A stretch of 64,000 nt of DNA from Nannobrachium achirus (lineage: Eukaryota; Chordata; Actinopteri; Myctophiformes; Myctophidae), in contig OY997642.1 of the NCBI GenBank assembly GCA_963921795.1, positions 39,087,340-39,151,339 of the forward strand, in the 5' to 3' direction. A program made the position numbers and the translations under genes. Below the pieces are notes generated by a model, which did no database searches, was not told where the DNA came from, and was given only the letters and a program-made list of their open reading frames with translations. Below are positions 52,377-64,000 of the stretch, piece after piece (the stretch's first letter is position 1; every line of letters starts with the position of its first letter).

Positions 52377-54552
52377 AACAGCAGGAAGTCACTGCTACAA
52401 CACAGAACATGGGGGAAGGAGTTGCTCTCGGAAGTGTGTCTGTATCTAAAACCTAGTCTCATTCACATACTACTGTCTTGTGCTTGATCCTAAGACACAA
52501 CACAAAAGCACTGAAAGAAAATATAGACAGCACGAGTATCGAGCACAGGTGCCAAGTAAAAACAAAACAAAAAGGAAAATCCCAAAAGAAGGAGTTCATG
52601 CATACTGTAGAGCAAATAGTCTCTCAGTCAAGTGTGGCTGTGTTGAATGGCAAAAGGACATGGTTCTTTTTTCTCTTGCTACATGAAAAGACATCCTTCA
52701 TTTGGCTCACATTAGCTGGATACTGTGCGTCCTCCAAGCAGAATCTGAGAGCATAGCAAAATGATGGAAACTAAGAATTATAGCCATCAAAATGCATCAG
52801 TGTCAAATACTGTACTGACTGCATGCTCCTGTTTACCTGCGCTACGTTACACCTAGATTTCAATTTTCTCACTTTGTACAATATTCTCCAGCACTGTGAA
52901 TCAGGCCTCTCGCACGCATACAAAAAAGAAAAATCAAGAGCAGTGTGTTTTTGTGGCCAAGTACCAAGAGTAAATCTGTGTCCAAAAAATATAAACAAAA
53001 TAAAACATCTGCAAAGAATGTTGTACCAGTAAAACAGTCTTCCTAGCTAGAGACAAAGCACATACAGTACTGAAGATATCAGAATCACATAGACAGATGC
53101 TCTTTTTAAGTGTCATTAGCATATAGAAATAAACACATTTAGAACAACACTAACAGTTATACCTGAAGTCAGTGGCTACAGGCGGCTACAGTATTAAGAG
53201 GAAGAAGAAGCAAGTATAAGTTTTAAACAACAACAAAACAAAAAGAAACACACTTGGTGCAGTCTCTCAATGATCCATGAGTTGAACCTGAATCCTAGTC
53301 AACTGCATTCATCAATGTACCATTTTCTTTAGTGTATTGTGATTACAGTATGTATACTCACAATACACCAAAGCTTGTACCGTGTAAATCTATGATGCTG
53401 TACCTTATCAACAAATTCACAGAGAGCCAAGGAGTGAAAGGGAGAGAGAGAGACCAATCACAGCAGCTTGATCTATTCAATAAAAATATATAAAGCAGTT
53501 TTTTTTTACACTGTCGCTTTCTCCAGAAAGCCCCTACCTTCCGTCTTTCCCTCTCTCCATCCGTTCCTCGATGTAGGCCCTCATTCTTGTGACACAGGCT
53601 CGTGGTCAGTCAAGGCTATTACTATGGCACTTAAGCAAGCTTTAAATCGAATCTAACAGTTTAGAACCCTCTAACACAATTAACTCCCACAACCGCAGCA
53701 TTCTCTCCCCTCCCCTCCCCTCACCCAAACAACACAAGTTCCTCCAAGCTCCAGTGACTACTTCCCCCGCTGGTCCAAGGTTTCTCAGTCGCCCATCGTG
53801 GTGTGAAGCAATGCGAGCAGCCCGGTCTAATAGCCAAAAGCCAGTCCTTTTCCTGGGGGTTGACAGCTAGCTCAGGCCTTTGTCTAAGGAGACTTTAGCA
53901 GGCAGTCTGGGGATGACAGCTCAGGGCCTTTGTCTACAGCAAGTTAGCAGGCAAGGCCAAAGCAGGAAAAGAAATAGTTTGGCGTTCCCCCTCGTCCGAC
54001 AGCCTGTTCTCCTTCATCTCTCTACATCTCTGTTTTTTTTAAACAATGGTCTGAGGCTTAAATTGTTTTCTGTGTGCTTTTAGTGACCTTGTTTAACAAC
54101 ATTTAGTCTAGGCTGTTTTGTTGATGTTGTTGGTACATATCAATGACATCTTCTCTCACAGTTTTCTTATACTGTAACTGACACCGTATAGGTGTACTGG
54201 CTAAGGCGCCATGCGCACCATGTGAACCGTACAGTGCTTAGTCGTTGGTATTTCTGTGCTTTATGTTGTTTTGATGCCGTGCTGTTAGCAGAGAGGAGCG
54301 CCCTCTGCTGGGCCGTGGCCAGAGTGGGGAAAAAAGAAAAGCACCGTCAAGCACCCGCCAAACGTCACTCAGTTATGGCCATGGCTGGTGAATCCTCCAA
54401 GTCTAGCAGCCACGTCAACAGGTTGATAACCACTGTTCATAGGTTGATTATTGTTATTCTTTTTTCTTTTTCTTTTTCAATGTGAATGAACAAAAAAAAA
54501 AATTACATTTTCTTCCCACCCTGGCTGGGAGAAGGGATGTGGTGTGGGTAGC

Positions 54553-56966
54553 TCATCTGGGGTGCTGGTTTTGATTGGGTGAACGGGCCAGAACCGGGTA
54601 GGCTAGGTTTACATTCAGCTGGTCGTTGTGTTGGACCAAGGAGACGTTTTTGTAGTGGAGCACCAGGTCTCTGAGGGAGGAGTAGAGGTTGTAGGGCTCT
54701 GCGAAGCCGTAGCCCGTGGCTGTCTTGTAAATGACACAGTGCTTGGCGTCGCCCTCCACACTGGAAGACCAGGAGAGAAATGTTGTTCAGTTTAATGGAC
54801 ACTTTACTTCTACTTGTTGCTGTGTTCACAGCTGGGTTGTATTCCTACAAATACTACAAATTGAGGGCTTAACCACAAGAACCCTAGCGTCCCTATTCTG
54901 GGCATGGTCTAACACACAGAAAATAGCAGATCTACAAGCTTGTAACAGGTCACAACACAACGTGTTGTGAGCTTGCAGATTTGCCATTTTTGGCCAAAAG
55001 ATTTGGTGTAGAGGAGAATGAAGTATATAGGGTTTAAGTGGTTAACTTATTGAGGAATTGGAAGAAAAGTGTAATATAGAGTAAAAGATAACACATAACT
55101 TCAATAAACTCACACTACAGAGCAAGCAAAGGAGCCCTTCTGTGACTGGCTCTCTCGGATGAGGAAGGTCCCGTCAGATTTTCCTCTCAGCATCTCCTCG
55201 GCTTGGGTGCGTTTGATGTCACCTACGTACCAAGTGCACTCGTCGTGGTGGGGCGAGCCCTCATCCTCCTCCACCAGCGAGTAGGAGCTGGAGATATACG
55301 TAGAGACAAAGGAGCATTCATTTATTTTGAGATTCCTGAGATAAAGACAAGATAAGGAAACTTGTTTTGCCACCTTCTTGACCTTTCCATCCTTGCCTTG
55401 CAGCAACGAGGAGGCAGTTTGAAGCCAAACTCGGAAGCCTGTTGAGTACTTCAATTACAAGTTGCATTTCTGGATCTCTCAGTTGTTACAAGGACAAATG
55501 TTTAGTTACAGATCACAAGGTTTGCACAGGTTTTCAAAAGTCAAACTCATCCCCATTTCGTGCATCCTTGCAGGTTAAGCATGGTAGCAACTAATCCAAC
55601 AACCGCATCTCTGTCTGTAAATTACACTTAAGAACTAGACAATGTTTTTTTTTATTAGATTCATCACCTATGCAAACTGATTTGAGCATTTGAGTATTTT
55701 CCACTGTATCCATGGGGTTAAAATATAAAATCAACAAATAAATAGAAATCAAGCATATTCAAGGCCTTCCAGCGCCGGTACAAACCCTCTATGATCAGAT
55801 GTTAAATGTCATACACTTACTCGTCAGCGTCATTCTTGATATCCAGCCATTCATTGATTTTCTTCTGCCGTGTCCCCTTTTGAGTCAACCATCTGCAAAG
55901 TGAAGTCCACCACTGGTTAGATATTACTGGCTTTCTCTATGTACCACATATCGTCACTGTCGGGCGTATGTCCAAAACCATCTCAGGATATTGAGTGTCG
56001 TTGAGTGTGTGTGTCCAGAATGACCAAATGTCATCACAAAAAGTATAATATGAGGGGAAAAACACAAGGTTGTTCTTTTAAAGATGGAGCTATGTTTAAA
56101 AGTTTGGCTATAGGTGAAAGTAGGGTATGTAGCTGCACACTTAGGTAGGCATTAGTTACTGTCCTCTAATGTATTGTAAGACTACGTTGTGTGAGCACAG
56201 TTCGTAAATGGGTTAAAATCACGCTGTGTCTGTGACTGGAACTTACATCAGGTACTGATCCCTGATCTTGCGGAGTTGCATGAGGTCGGGCTTGAGGCTG
56301 TTCATCTTCTTGTCAATCTCTCTGTTGTCATTGACCTGCTGCCTCAGGTCCTGCTCCAGCTTCCGCTTGCTGTCGTGGATCTCCGTCACTCGAGACTTCA
56401 GGCGTTCCGAGTTGCTCTGGATCCTGATTTGAGAGAATACAATGAGTTTTGTTCCAGACAATGCAGCGTAATAAATATTTCTATCAGTGTTTTTGTTTAG
56501 TCAGAGCTTTCTTAAAACTCAGATCAACCTGACTGCAAATCACCGGGCTTGTTTTGATTAGGTAAATCAATTATATCTCAAAATAAATATAGATGTCAGC
56601 TGTAACACTGACTGAAAGCTTAAGTTATATACAGTCTAAGTTGTGCATGTGTGGTTGACAACAGTTGACTGACATCAACTGCTGTCAAGTACATGGTGAC
56701 TGCGCTTCGTACAAGCTCTGTCTCACTTACTTCTGGATCTCCTTCTCGTTACCCTCTCGTTGGAACCGCTCCAGACACTCTCGGCTGTAGCGTTCCTGGG
56801 TCTCGCACTGCTCCTCGAAGATCTTGATGGTCTCGTTGAAGGCCTCAATGGCGGTCCGCTTCATCTGCAGCTCCTGTGGAAGAGGGTGAAGGTACAGAGA
56901 GAGATCAGCGAAATTCAAATGTGATTGAGAGTGTCTTAAATTACACAGTAGTTCCTGAATGAATGC

Positions 56967-57019
<53 letters not shown>

Positions 57020-58567
57020 GAGAGAGCGAGCAAGAGACACATTCAGATACCTGTGAGGTGCGTGTATATTCCTCATACAGGGAGTCGTACTCGCGACTCT
57101 TCTCCTGCCACTGCTCGTGGTAGATCTTCAGTTGTTCTCCCACCTCCTCAATGCTGGTCTCCTTCACCAACTGGTGGCCACATCATAGAAAAACACAACA
57201 ATGACTCACTTTCCACTGGAGTGCATACAGTATCTGCGCACATGCAGTAGCACAGAAAGCAAGATAAGTGAAGACTTTGATGGTAGATAAACTTGATGTC
57301 CTTATTTCGTGACGGCGCATGTCATTGCACTGAAGCTAACAAAGCATGACAATTAATTTGCATCTTGACTTGACTGTGCTCACACACTGAGATTTTGAGT
57401 TTTGAGGATTTTAGGTTTTGAGACGTTAAAATCTAAAGATGTGGCACAGCAGCACTGTGTATATGAGCCCCCCCACCTGTTGGTACTTGGAGATGGGGTA
57501 GAAGAGCTTGGTGTCCAGCTTGGCGTTGTACTGGGCCAAGGACTCATGGCGGTAGTGGTTGATGAGCTCCACCACAGACACGAAAGTGAGGGGCTCGGAG
57601 AAGCCATACTTGCCCTCTCGGTGGTAGATCTTTATCAATTTGTTGTTCCCTCCTTTCCTGTAGGGGATGAAGAAGAGGTGAGAGGATACGTTTTAATAAG
57701 CAAGGAATCGAAAACATGGAAAAAAGGTCAAATTGGTTTGCATTTATAAGAACTTAAATAACAGTACACAAAAACAAAAGAGAAGAATTAACAAGTAGGA
57801 GCAGCTGTTTTACAGCGTACATGAAACTTGGTCAGGACCCACTTGGTGTCACTGGGTAATGTACTGGTAAGTATGTCACAATAAATCAATCAGTAGTCAG
57901 CGTCACTTGACACATAATGCAGACCCATGTAGGCTTTGAAAACACCATGAAATACATTGAAAACAATTCAAAATCTAAAAGAGGCAGGCACGCAGTCAGA
58001 AGCGGACTTCAGCCAGATCAATGCGCTAGCCGAGGAAGTGCACGAGCCGAGCGGTGCTTTGTCCACTTCTGCCCACTCAGTGAGAAATGTATAGACCTTG
58101 GTGTCGGGATAAGACACCACTGGTTGACAATGTCAACCAGTGGTGTTTGAAGCAGACAGTGCACAGGATTGGACACTAGATACACTGCCATCTTTATTGT
58201 AGTTTAGCCATCACTGCAATTACCATAAGCATTACAGATTGTAGCTATAATGTCAGACACATGAAATGAAGGCAGACAACATCGTGTGCAGCTGACCTGA
58301 GGGTGAGGGTGTATTCTCCCTCCAGTTTACTGGAGGCGTCACGGACCAGAAATGTACCATCAGGCGTGTCTCGCAGCTTCTCATTCACCTCCTCTCTGAA
58401 AACAGACACCAACATTCGCATACTGTTGAAACGACCAGTAATTATACCCAAGGAAGCAAACTGAGATTTTATTGCATGAAGGTGACAAAATGTTCTCATA
58501 TAATAGAACTCACTTGAGTTTAACACTGCAGTGAAAACAAAGTGTGCAGTCTGCAGTGTGGGAAGAG

Positions 58568-58638
<71 letters not shown>

Positions 58639-61600
58639 TGCGTGTGCGTGCGTTTTACCTAGAGATCTCTCCCCAGTACCACTCAGCTTCATTCAACAGG
58701 CTGCATATCTCTGTCATGGCTGTTGGCGTAGATTTAGACTTCAATGGCTTGGCTGGGAGAGCTGAATGATTGAAAGTCATTAAAAACTGTAATTTCTTTT
58801 CTCAGTTAATGGCTTCATGAGATCATACAGAGGTCAACATTTGCTGAATTAAGGTCAGTCTACCTTAGGCAAGGCAAGGCAAGGCAATTGTATTTATGAA
58901 GCACATTTCAACAACAAGGCAATTCAATATGCTTTACACAATTATGAAATGACATTAGGATGCATAGAACAGGACATTAGCTTGTTATATTATGCACAAT
59001 ACACAATATTGTTCAAATCTAACGTTTGAACCATGAAATAGTAGCATATAGCTTTATATCCCTACACAGTATGAATTTAAGGCCTTTTTAGAAAATTAAA
59101 ACATCTTTAAATCTTTGAAATGTGTGGAGATCTTTTGGTAAGATTTTGACTATAATGATGTGCCCGAAATACAGACTCCAGGTTGAAATTGTTAAGTAAA
59201 TATTAATCATTAAGAGTCATCCACTGTGCTAACATATTTAATGTGGTGTGAGTGAACCCTCTTAATGCAGATTAAAATGGAGGTTGTTTAGTAGCTGTAA
59301 TAAAATAGAAGGGTATACAGTAAAATCCTCAGTGTTCATTCAGTCATTTATACCGCCAAGCATGTACAAATGTAACCAAATGGAGATTAGATTTGTAGAT
59401 TTGTACACTCTCTGAGTTAAACTACCACTCAGGATTTTACAGTGCATGTTATATCACTGGCAAGGCCCGGGTGACTCAGCGGGTTAGTGCGCCAACCACA
59501 TAACCACAGTGTCCCTGGTTCAATTCCAGCTCTCAGAGACTTGCATGTCACCCCTTGCTTTGCTTGTGTCTCTTCTACACTGTCCAACAGCGCTGCACAG
59601 TAATACCATGCGTGTTAACTGAACTCTTTGTCTGCCTTGTGCACCTTTTTTTTAAGCTGCCTAAAAGTCAGACAGAGATGTAATATATATTCCTAATATT
59701 CCAACGACAGGAATGCAATTAAATCGTTTATCTCAATGATTTTAGCAACAATTAAACAGACAGTAGTATTGCTGGGTGTACTGTAGCATAAAACAAATAT
59801 GCTCCTGGTTAAGGTTTACTATAGTATACATCATGTTACCTGGGGGGGTGACATCATACTCTGGTTAAGGTTTACTATAGTATACATCATGTTACCTGGG
59901 GGGGTGACATCATACTCTGCTGTCCTCTCAATCAGCAGCCTCTCCACCACCAGGGCAGGGAAGTCCTCCTCCAATGAAAACCTGCCAATCAATCAGCAAA
60001 TCAGTCAATCTTAAGCAGCTTCAGGAGAACAGCCTGACAAATCGGATAAACACCTGCTCTGAATGTACTCAGATTTGTAATCAATGGAGCAACTATTGAA
60101 GATATATTTGCCAATATTTGGAGTTACATCATCGCAAAACAACCCAAACCGCTAATTAAGTGTTATATACTTTAAGTTCCTGGTCATTTGATGACACTGC
60201 ACCTAAAGGTGGCTCTTCACCAAACAGACTACAAGAGACTCTTTGCAACTCCTTCAGACTGGCAGTCTGTGCCATTTAGTTGGCACAAACTAAGCACAAA
60301 CTCTAGTCGGCCAAAAGAACATTGTTTTTGCACTGATGTGTTGCCAGGTCTGCTAGCGACTTTGGGCTTGCTTTCCTTTAAAGTCGCTTATAAATTGTAA
60401 ATATTCATAGTTGCAGGTTGCTTTAGTATGGGCTAGCTGATGTAAGGCTCAAGGGATGAAACTTCTTTTGGGCTTGTTTTCACAGACCTGGTCGCCTGTT
60501 TCACTCACAGAATCTGGCAACACTCTTAGCTTTAACGTAAACAACATGAACACAGTGGTGTAAAGTAACTAAGTACATTTACTTAAGTACTGTACTTAAG
60601 TACAATTTTGAGGGGTTTGTAATTTACTGGAGTATTTCCAATTTTCAATTACTTTTACTTCTACTCCACTACATCTCGGATCCAAATATTGTACTTTTAC
60701 TCCACTGAATTTATTGAAAAAGTTTAGTCATGTGAGTACTTTTTCCACCACTGGTATTTCATTACTTGCCGACTCCTAGCAAGGACAGCAAACGACTGAA
60801 CATGCTCAGTTCTTCATCAATGGGTCCCCGCGGCAAGTGTTTCTTGCCAACAAGGTGCCGACGGCAACTTGTGGCCGAATCTGCACGGTGAAGAGCTGCC
60901 TTAACTCACTCTGAACTGGATGGGTCTGTCCTTATCAGCAGCGGTCCAAAGATCTGCCCCAGTGTGTGTGTGTCCAGGCCGTTGTAGACTTGTGCCTGGG
61001 TGACCTTAGCCAGGTGAGTCAAGACGTACTGCAGGGTGAGGTGGTGGTGGAGCGGCACACTGGTGGAGTTCTCCAGGACCTGGCTCACCTCTCGACCCCG
61101 ACTGCCCGCCACAGCGCCATCTGACAAAGAGGTGAATTTCAATCATATTTTATGGTATCTTAAAGTGATGCTGAATTCATAGTAAGTCGCAGGTGCAGGT
61201 AACATAGTCTTACTGCTTGGCAGTATCTGATGGATGGTGTTTATCCTTTGCAATGGCAATGCCCAACACAAAGTTGTCAAACAAAGAAATGAGGAATTTG
61301 CGCGTAGTATTCCATGCCAGGTGTGTGCACACGTTTGGACCTTACCAGGACTCCTATACTTTGTTGACCGGATTCCCAAGGGCTCTATACTATGCCTCCT
61401 CCTTTTTTCGCTCTACACTAAATATCTTCACCCAAAATACCCCCAGAATAGAGGGTATGCGCGTGACATCATCATCATACCCGGAAGTTGCGCAGGAACG
61501 CCTACTGAGTGGCAAAAACATACTTTCTGGCCTTGACAGCCCATACATCCAAACAGAAAAGTCCTATCTGATTGCATTTAACAACGTTAAATGATGTTAA

Positions 61601-63302
61601 ACTCACTTTGCCACTCACTCTGCCACCCGATTTGCCACTCGAATTGCCATTCACTTTATGCATGCGCATACCCTCCATTGGGATGCTAGGGTTCAAGTCA
61701 TTAGTATTAGGCAAGTGTGTGTTCTGATGATATCCTCGATCGTACCCTGGCCGGGGTGAAAAAGGTAAACAGGCCAAGTATAACTGGATAATGTACTGTG
61801 CTCAGGAGAATCAGCTGCAGCATTGCTGACATGCCTCGATGAGCTCATCGCCTCTCCACACTTGGCTCCATTCTCTGGGGCTGAGACGGTCAACCTACCT
61901 CAGTCAGCAGCAGCAGCAGCTCATGGCTGAGCTCATTTCTGGGCCTCGTGCAAACCTTTTACTCAGATTGGATGCATTGAAGCTATGAAAGGCGACATTC
62001 TCCCCGCACAAAGCAAACACGTCATCGGCAGCTCATGTCAAATGTTTTGGGAGTGCATAAGTGCATGTGGGTGGTGGTGGGAGGGGGGGGGGGGAGGGGG
62101 GTTACTTGGCGATGTACCGTGTTGTGAGGTTGAATTTTTGACCCCATGAATGTATTTGATCACAAGCACAAATACTTGCACGAAAGAATATCTTTTCAAA
62201 ATGAGGGTCTTTGCTCCTGCTAATAGTTAACCACTTACAGTAAATCGTATATATTTGAGTGACTGGGGGCCACTGGGACGGTACACCAAATCCTTCCAGT
62301 GAACATAACGGATCTACAAGCTCACAACACGCCATAACATGTTTTTCTTTTGGTGAATGTAACCGATGTACAAGACTGAATTATACAATTCTAGTCTTGT
62401 CAATTTGTTTTTTATTTAACTATTTTAGTTTCAGTTAATTAGTTGGTTTCCATTCAGGTTAATAAATTGCAGACCAGAGACAAAAGAGAAGAAATGGAGA
62501 CAGACAAACATTAAAGACATTAACACCTGAAATGCCATGGTTTCCAGTTCATTGTAGACTGGACGAACCGGTTTTGAGAGTGAATAGTCTCAATAGATTA
62601 AAAAACTTTAATCAGCCTATCAATCTGAGTTGTTACCCCAGTCCCTGCAATCCTCCCCCACCCCATACTTACACAGTAAATAAACGATAAAAACAGTGTG
62701 ACAGTATGGGAACGCAGTCTTGCACACACACACACACACACACACGCGTGCACACCCATGCCTGTGAGGGCACGTGTGTGCCACTGGTACAAAAAAGGTG
62801 GGTATACCGGTACGTCGTATTAGGGCTGGGCAATTAACCAAAAATATATTGAAATGAAAAGGTTTTTTTTTTACATTTTTTATACTCAACTAAATCGATT
62901 AGTCTGATTAACCACGTAGGGCCTGTATTATACTTATGAATTGTAATCGTGATATTGATTTGAAGTCATATCGCCCAGCCCTCATATCGCCCGGAACAAA
63001 GTTGTTCTCCCGTCAGTGTGAGAGATCGGCTCACACAACCAACCCCCTCCCCCCCCCAGCCCCAGACTATAATGTCCCCTGACTATTTCCCTCCCTGCTG
63101 GCGTGCTTGCCCTGCTGCCAGCTGGGTTGACGTGGTTAACACTGACCTGTAGACTGCTGTAGCAGCTGCTGCTGCTGCAACGTGACGGCAGCCTGCAGGT
63201 CTGAGTAGACGGCGGCGGGGACGACGGCTGAAGGGAGGTCGCTCAGGTAGCTCAGGACGCACCCCGACAGGTAGCCTATGTCGTTCTCAGCCAGCTCACT
63301 CT
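54553..63302 (-). CDS. pik3r2: PI3-kinase regulatory subunit beta (p85-beta), 3' part of gene, 12 exons
   Basis: The protein binds and stabilises p110 catalytic subunits of class IA PI3-kinase and brings them to phosphotyrosines on activated receptors. Exons read leftward: 63302-63147, 61120-60910, 59981-59896, 58761-58659, 58395-58297, 57657-57477, 57170-57051, 56873-56731, 56423-56247, 55892-55821, 55287-55114, 54760-54553 (stop TGA). All have AG/GT borders and compatible phases, giving about 575 residues. The first two encode the end of the BH/RhoGAP domain ([30 protein letters not shown]). Then come a proline-rich linker (PPALPAKP), the N-SH2 with GTFLVRDAS, the inter-SH2 coiled coil ([35 protein letters not shown]) and the C-SH2 with GTFLIRES and [18 protein letters not shown]. 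The forms RTQAEEML and [12 protein letters not shown] fit PIK3R2 better than PIK3R1 or R3, and the ifi30 neighbour supports this. Human PIK3R2 is 728 residues, so the SH3 and early BH exons should lie beyond 64000. No disabling change was seen. Confidence 0.95.
54919..54990. repeat. Core palindrome copy in a pik3r2 intron
   Basis: gaaaatagcagatctacaag and the inverse arm gagcttgcagatttgcc, with a longer loop. The flanking ccctagcgtccctattctgg (54882) resembles an end of another MITE (see 13505, 61679). Confidence 0.75.
56961..57030. repeat. (TG)n/(GA)n tract in a pik3r2 intron
   Basis: About 70 bases, starting 21 bases beyond the donor of the exon ending at 57051 (read leftward). Confidence 0.93.
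58574..58650. repeat. (TG)n(TGCG)n tract next to a pik3r2 splice donor
   Basis: In transcript sense it is a CA-rich run beginning about 8 bases after the donor of exon 58761-58659. Confidence 0.93.
58866..59060 (-). mobile_element. LINE 3'-end fragment with (TTGCC)n tail
   Basis: ggcaaggcaaggcaaggcaa then ttgtatttatgaagcacatt is the reverse complement of a well-known fish LINE 3' end. Upstream limit uncertain; no coding text. It lies in a pik3r2 intron. Confidence 0.6.
59463..59690 (+). mobile_element. tRNA-derived SINE in a pik3r2 intron
   Basis: tgactcagcgggttagtgcg resembles an A box and ggttcaattcc is a good B box, 35-40 bases apart. The body continues to a T-rich stretch near 59655. 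Confidence 0.65.
59805..59916. repeat. 56-bp tandem duplication across a pik3r2 exon end
   Basis: Units 59805-59860 and 59861-59916 are identical by eye. The right unit holds the last 21 bases of exon 59981-59896 and its donor; the left unit repeats both inside the intron. Confidence 0.93.
60554..60763. mobile_element. hAT-type MITE 'cagtggtgtaaagtaact', copy 2
   Basis: Same ends as 43799-44030. It lies in a pik3r2 intron. Confidence 0.78.
61430..61705. mobile_element. MITE with gagggtatgcgc ends in a pik3r2 intron
   Basis: agaatagagggtatgcgcgtg (21 bases at 61445; core gagggtatgcgc) and the inverse gcgcataccctc (61667) mirror each other, with repeated tgccactc blocks inside. The exact limits are unclear. 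Confidence 0.5.
62820..62984. mobile_element. MITE with agggctgggc ends
   Basis: ttagggctgggcaattaacc and the inverted catatcgcccagccct delimit about 165 AT-rich bases, a common hAT-like fish MITE. It lies in a pik3r2 intron. Confidence 0.7.
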
Positions 63303-63367
63303 CTGTACACGCAACACAGACCAATACACACACGCGTGTTAAATCTGCCAATTAATACTATACAGTT

Positions 63368-63772
63368 AGGGCTGTCACAATTATTACATACAGGTAATCG
63401 TCTAATCGTGATTATTTGACATTATCGCAATTATTTTGTCATAATCGTCATAATCGTGAATGTTGAAAAATGTCAGAAATAGTGGAAATAGCAGATCTAC
63501 AAGCTCACAACGCGTCGCATCGCGACGCGTTGTGAGCTTGTAGATGGGCTATTTCCACTATCAATGTTATTTTTTAAGTAGTAAGTTGTCGAATATGTTA
63601 GTAATTTCTTTGTGTATTTAGGTTTTGTGTCATATCTGCCATGTGCAACTTCAAAGCCTAAAAGCCAAACAGAAATGTAATTGTCAATGACAAAAATACA
63701 ATTAAATCGTTAATCGCCAATTATTTGAGTGACAATTAATCGTCATGTAAAATGTCATATCGTGACAGCCCT
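63368..63772. mobile_element. MITE with agggctgtcac ends and core palindrome
   Basis: Ends agggctgtcac and gtgacagccct are perfect inverses, continuing in diverged [11 protein letters not shown] arms. The palindrome 63480-63560 lies about 50 bases left of the midpoint. Confidence 0.78.
63480..63560. repeat. Core palindrome, near-perfect hairpin
   Basis: Arms tagtggaaatagcagatcta and beyond, about 38 bases each, loop gcat; the best-preserved copy. Confidence 0.92.
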
Positions 63773-63851
63773 ATATACAGTATGAACAATTATTCATAAT
63801 AAGCAATAGCATACTGTACATTGAGGTGCATGCATTGTTATGGTGGCATTT

Positions 63852-64000
63852 ATTTTTTTAAAGATTCGTTTTTGGGCTTTTATGCCTTTATTGATAGGAC
63901 AGTATACTGACAGGAAATGGGGAGAGAGATGGGGAGTGACACGCAGCTAAGGTCGTCGGGAACGGGACTCGAACCCGCGACACACTGTCATGCATCAGAG
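63852..64000 (-). mobile_element. tRNA-derived SINE, cut by window end
   Basis: Read leftward: B box gggttcgagtccc, then ccccatttcctgtc and caataaaggcataaaagccc, a 3' tail common in fish SINEs. The A box should lie beyond 64000. Confidence 0.75.

Noticed and set aside
54190-54240. tRNA-Leu-like ctggctaaggcgcc
   Set aside because: No matching B box or cloverleaf follows.

Overview
The window is vertebrate nuclear DNA, almost certainly from a ray-finned fish. The evidence is split genes with GT-AG introns, a fish-type GILT gene beside a class IA PI3-kinase regulatory subunit gene, SINEs and LINEs with 3' ends common in teleosts, and very dense (CA)n/(GA)n microsatellites. There are no prokaryotic features. 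Most short open frames lie in repeats, so genes were called from spliced exons: family motifs, matching splice sites and conserved reading phase.

All recognised host genes are on the minus strand. From right to left: (1) 63302-54553, the 3' two thirds of a p85-type PI3K regulatory subunit, best matched to pik3r2. Twelve exons cover part of the BH/RhoGAP domain, the N-SH2, the inter-SH2 coiled coil and the C-SH2; the SH3 end lies beyond 64000. (2) 44382-40656, a complete seven-exon ifi30 (GILT) gene of 256 codons, all introns in phase 0. (3) 38457-28098, 5' exons of a PDE4 cAMP phosphodiesterase gene (pde4c by synteny). These include an alternative first exon at 28098-28339 and two exons resembling another long-form N terminus. 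The UCR and catalytic exons were not found and should lie left of position 1. The pik3r2-ifi30-pde4c neighbourhood matches human 19p13.11, but mpv17l2 and rab3a were not recognised here.

The rest, notably 1-28 kb and the introns, is packed with mobile elements. They include hAT-type and other DNA transposons and MITEs, several with intact 8-bp target duplications (29479-29877, 31407-32019, 32204-33211, 44935-45388, 45556-46281). There are fragments of at least two LINE families, one inserted in the other with a duplicated target, plus tRNA-derived SINEs, a 437-bp tandem repeat, and a 2.07-kb TIR element containing head-to-head GC-rich arrays.

The most striking observation is one short palindrome, with arms around the motif AGATCTACAAGCTCACAACG, present at about 19 places in 64 kb. 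It repeatedly sits at or near the middle of transposons that have different terminal inverted repeats. At 23627-24206 its centre coincides with the centre of the host element. This looks like a hairpin element that lodges in, or is exchanged between, the centres of palindromic transposons.
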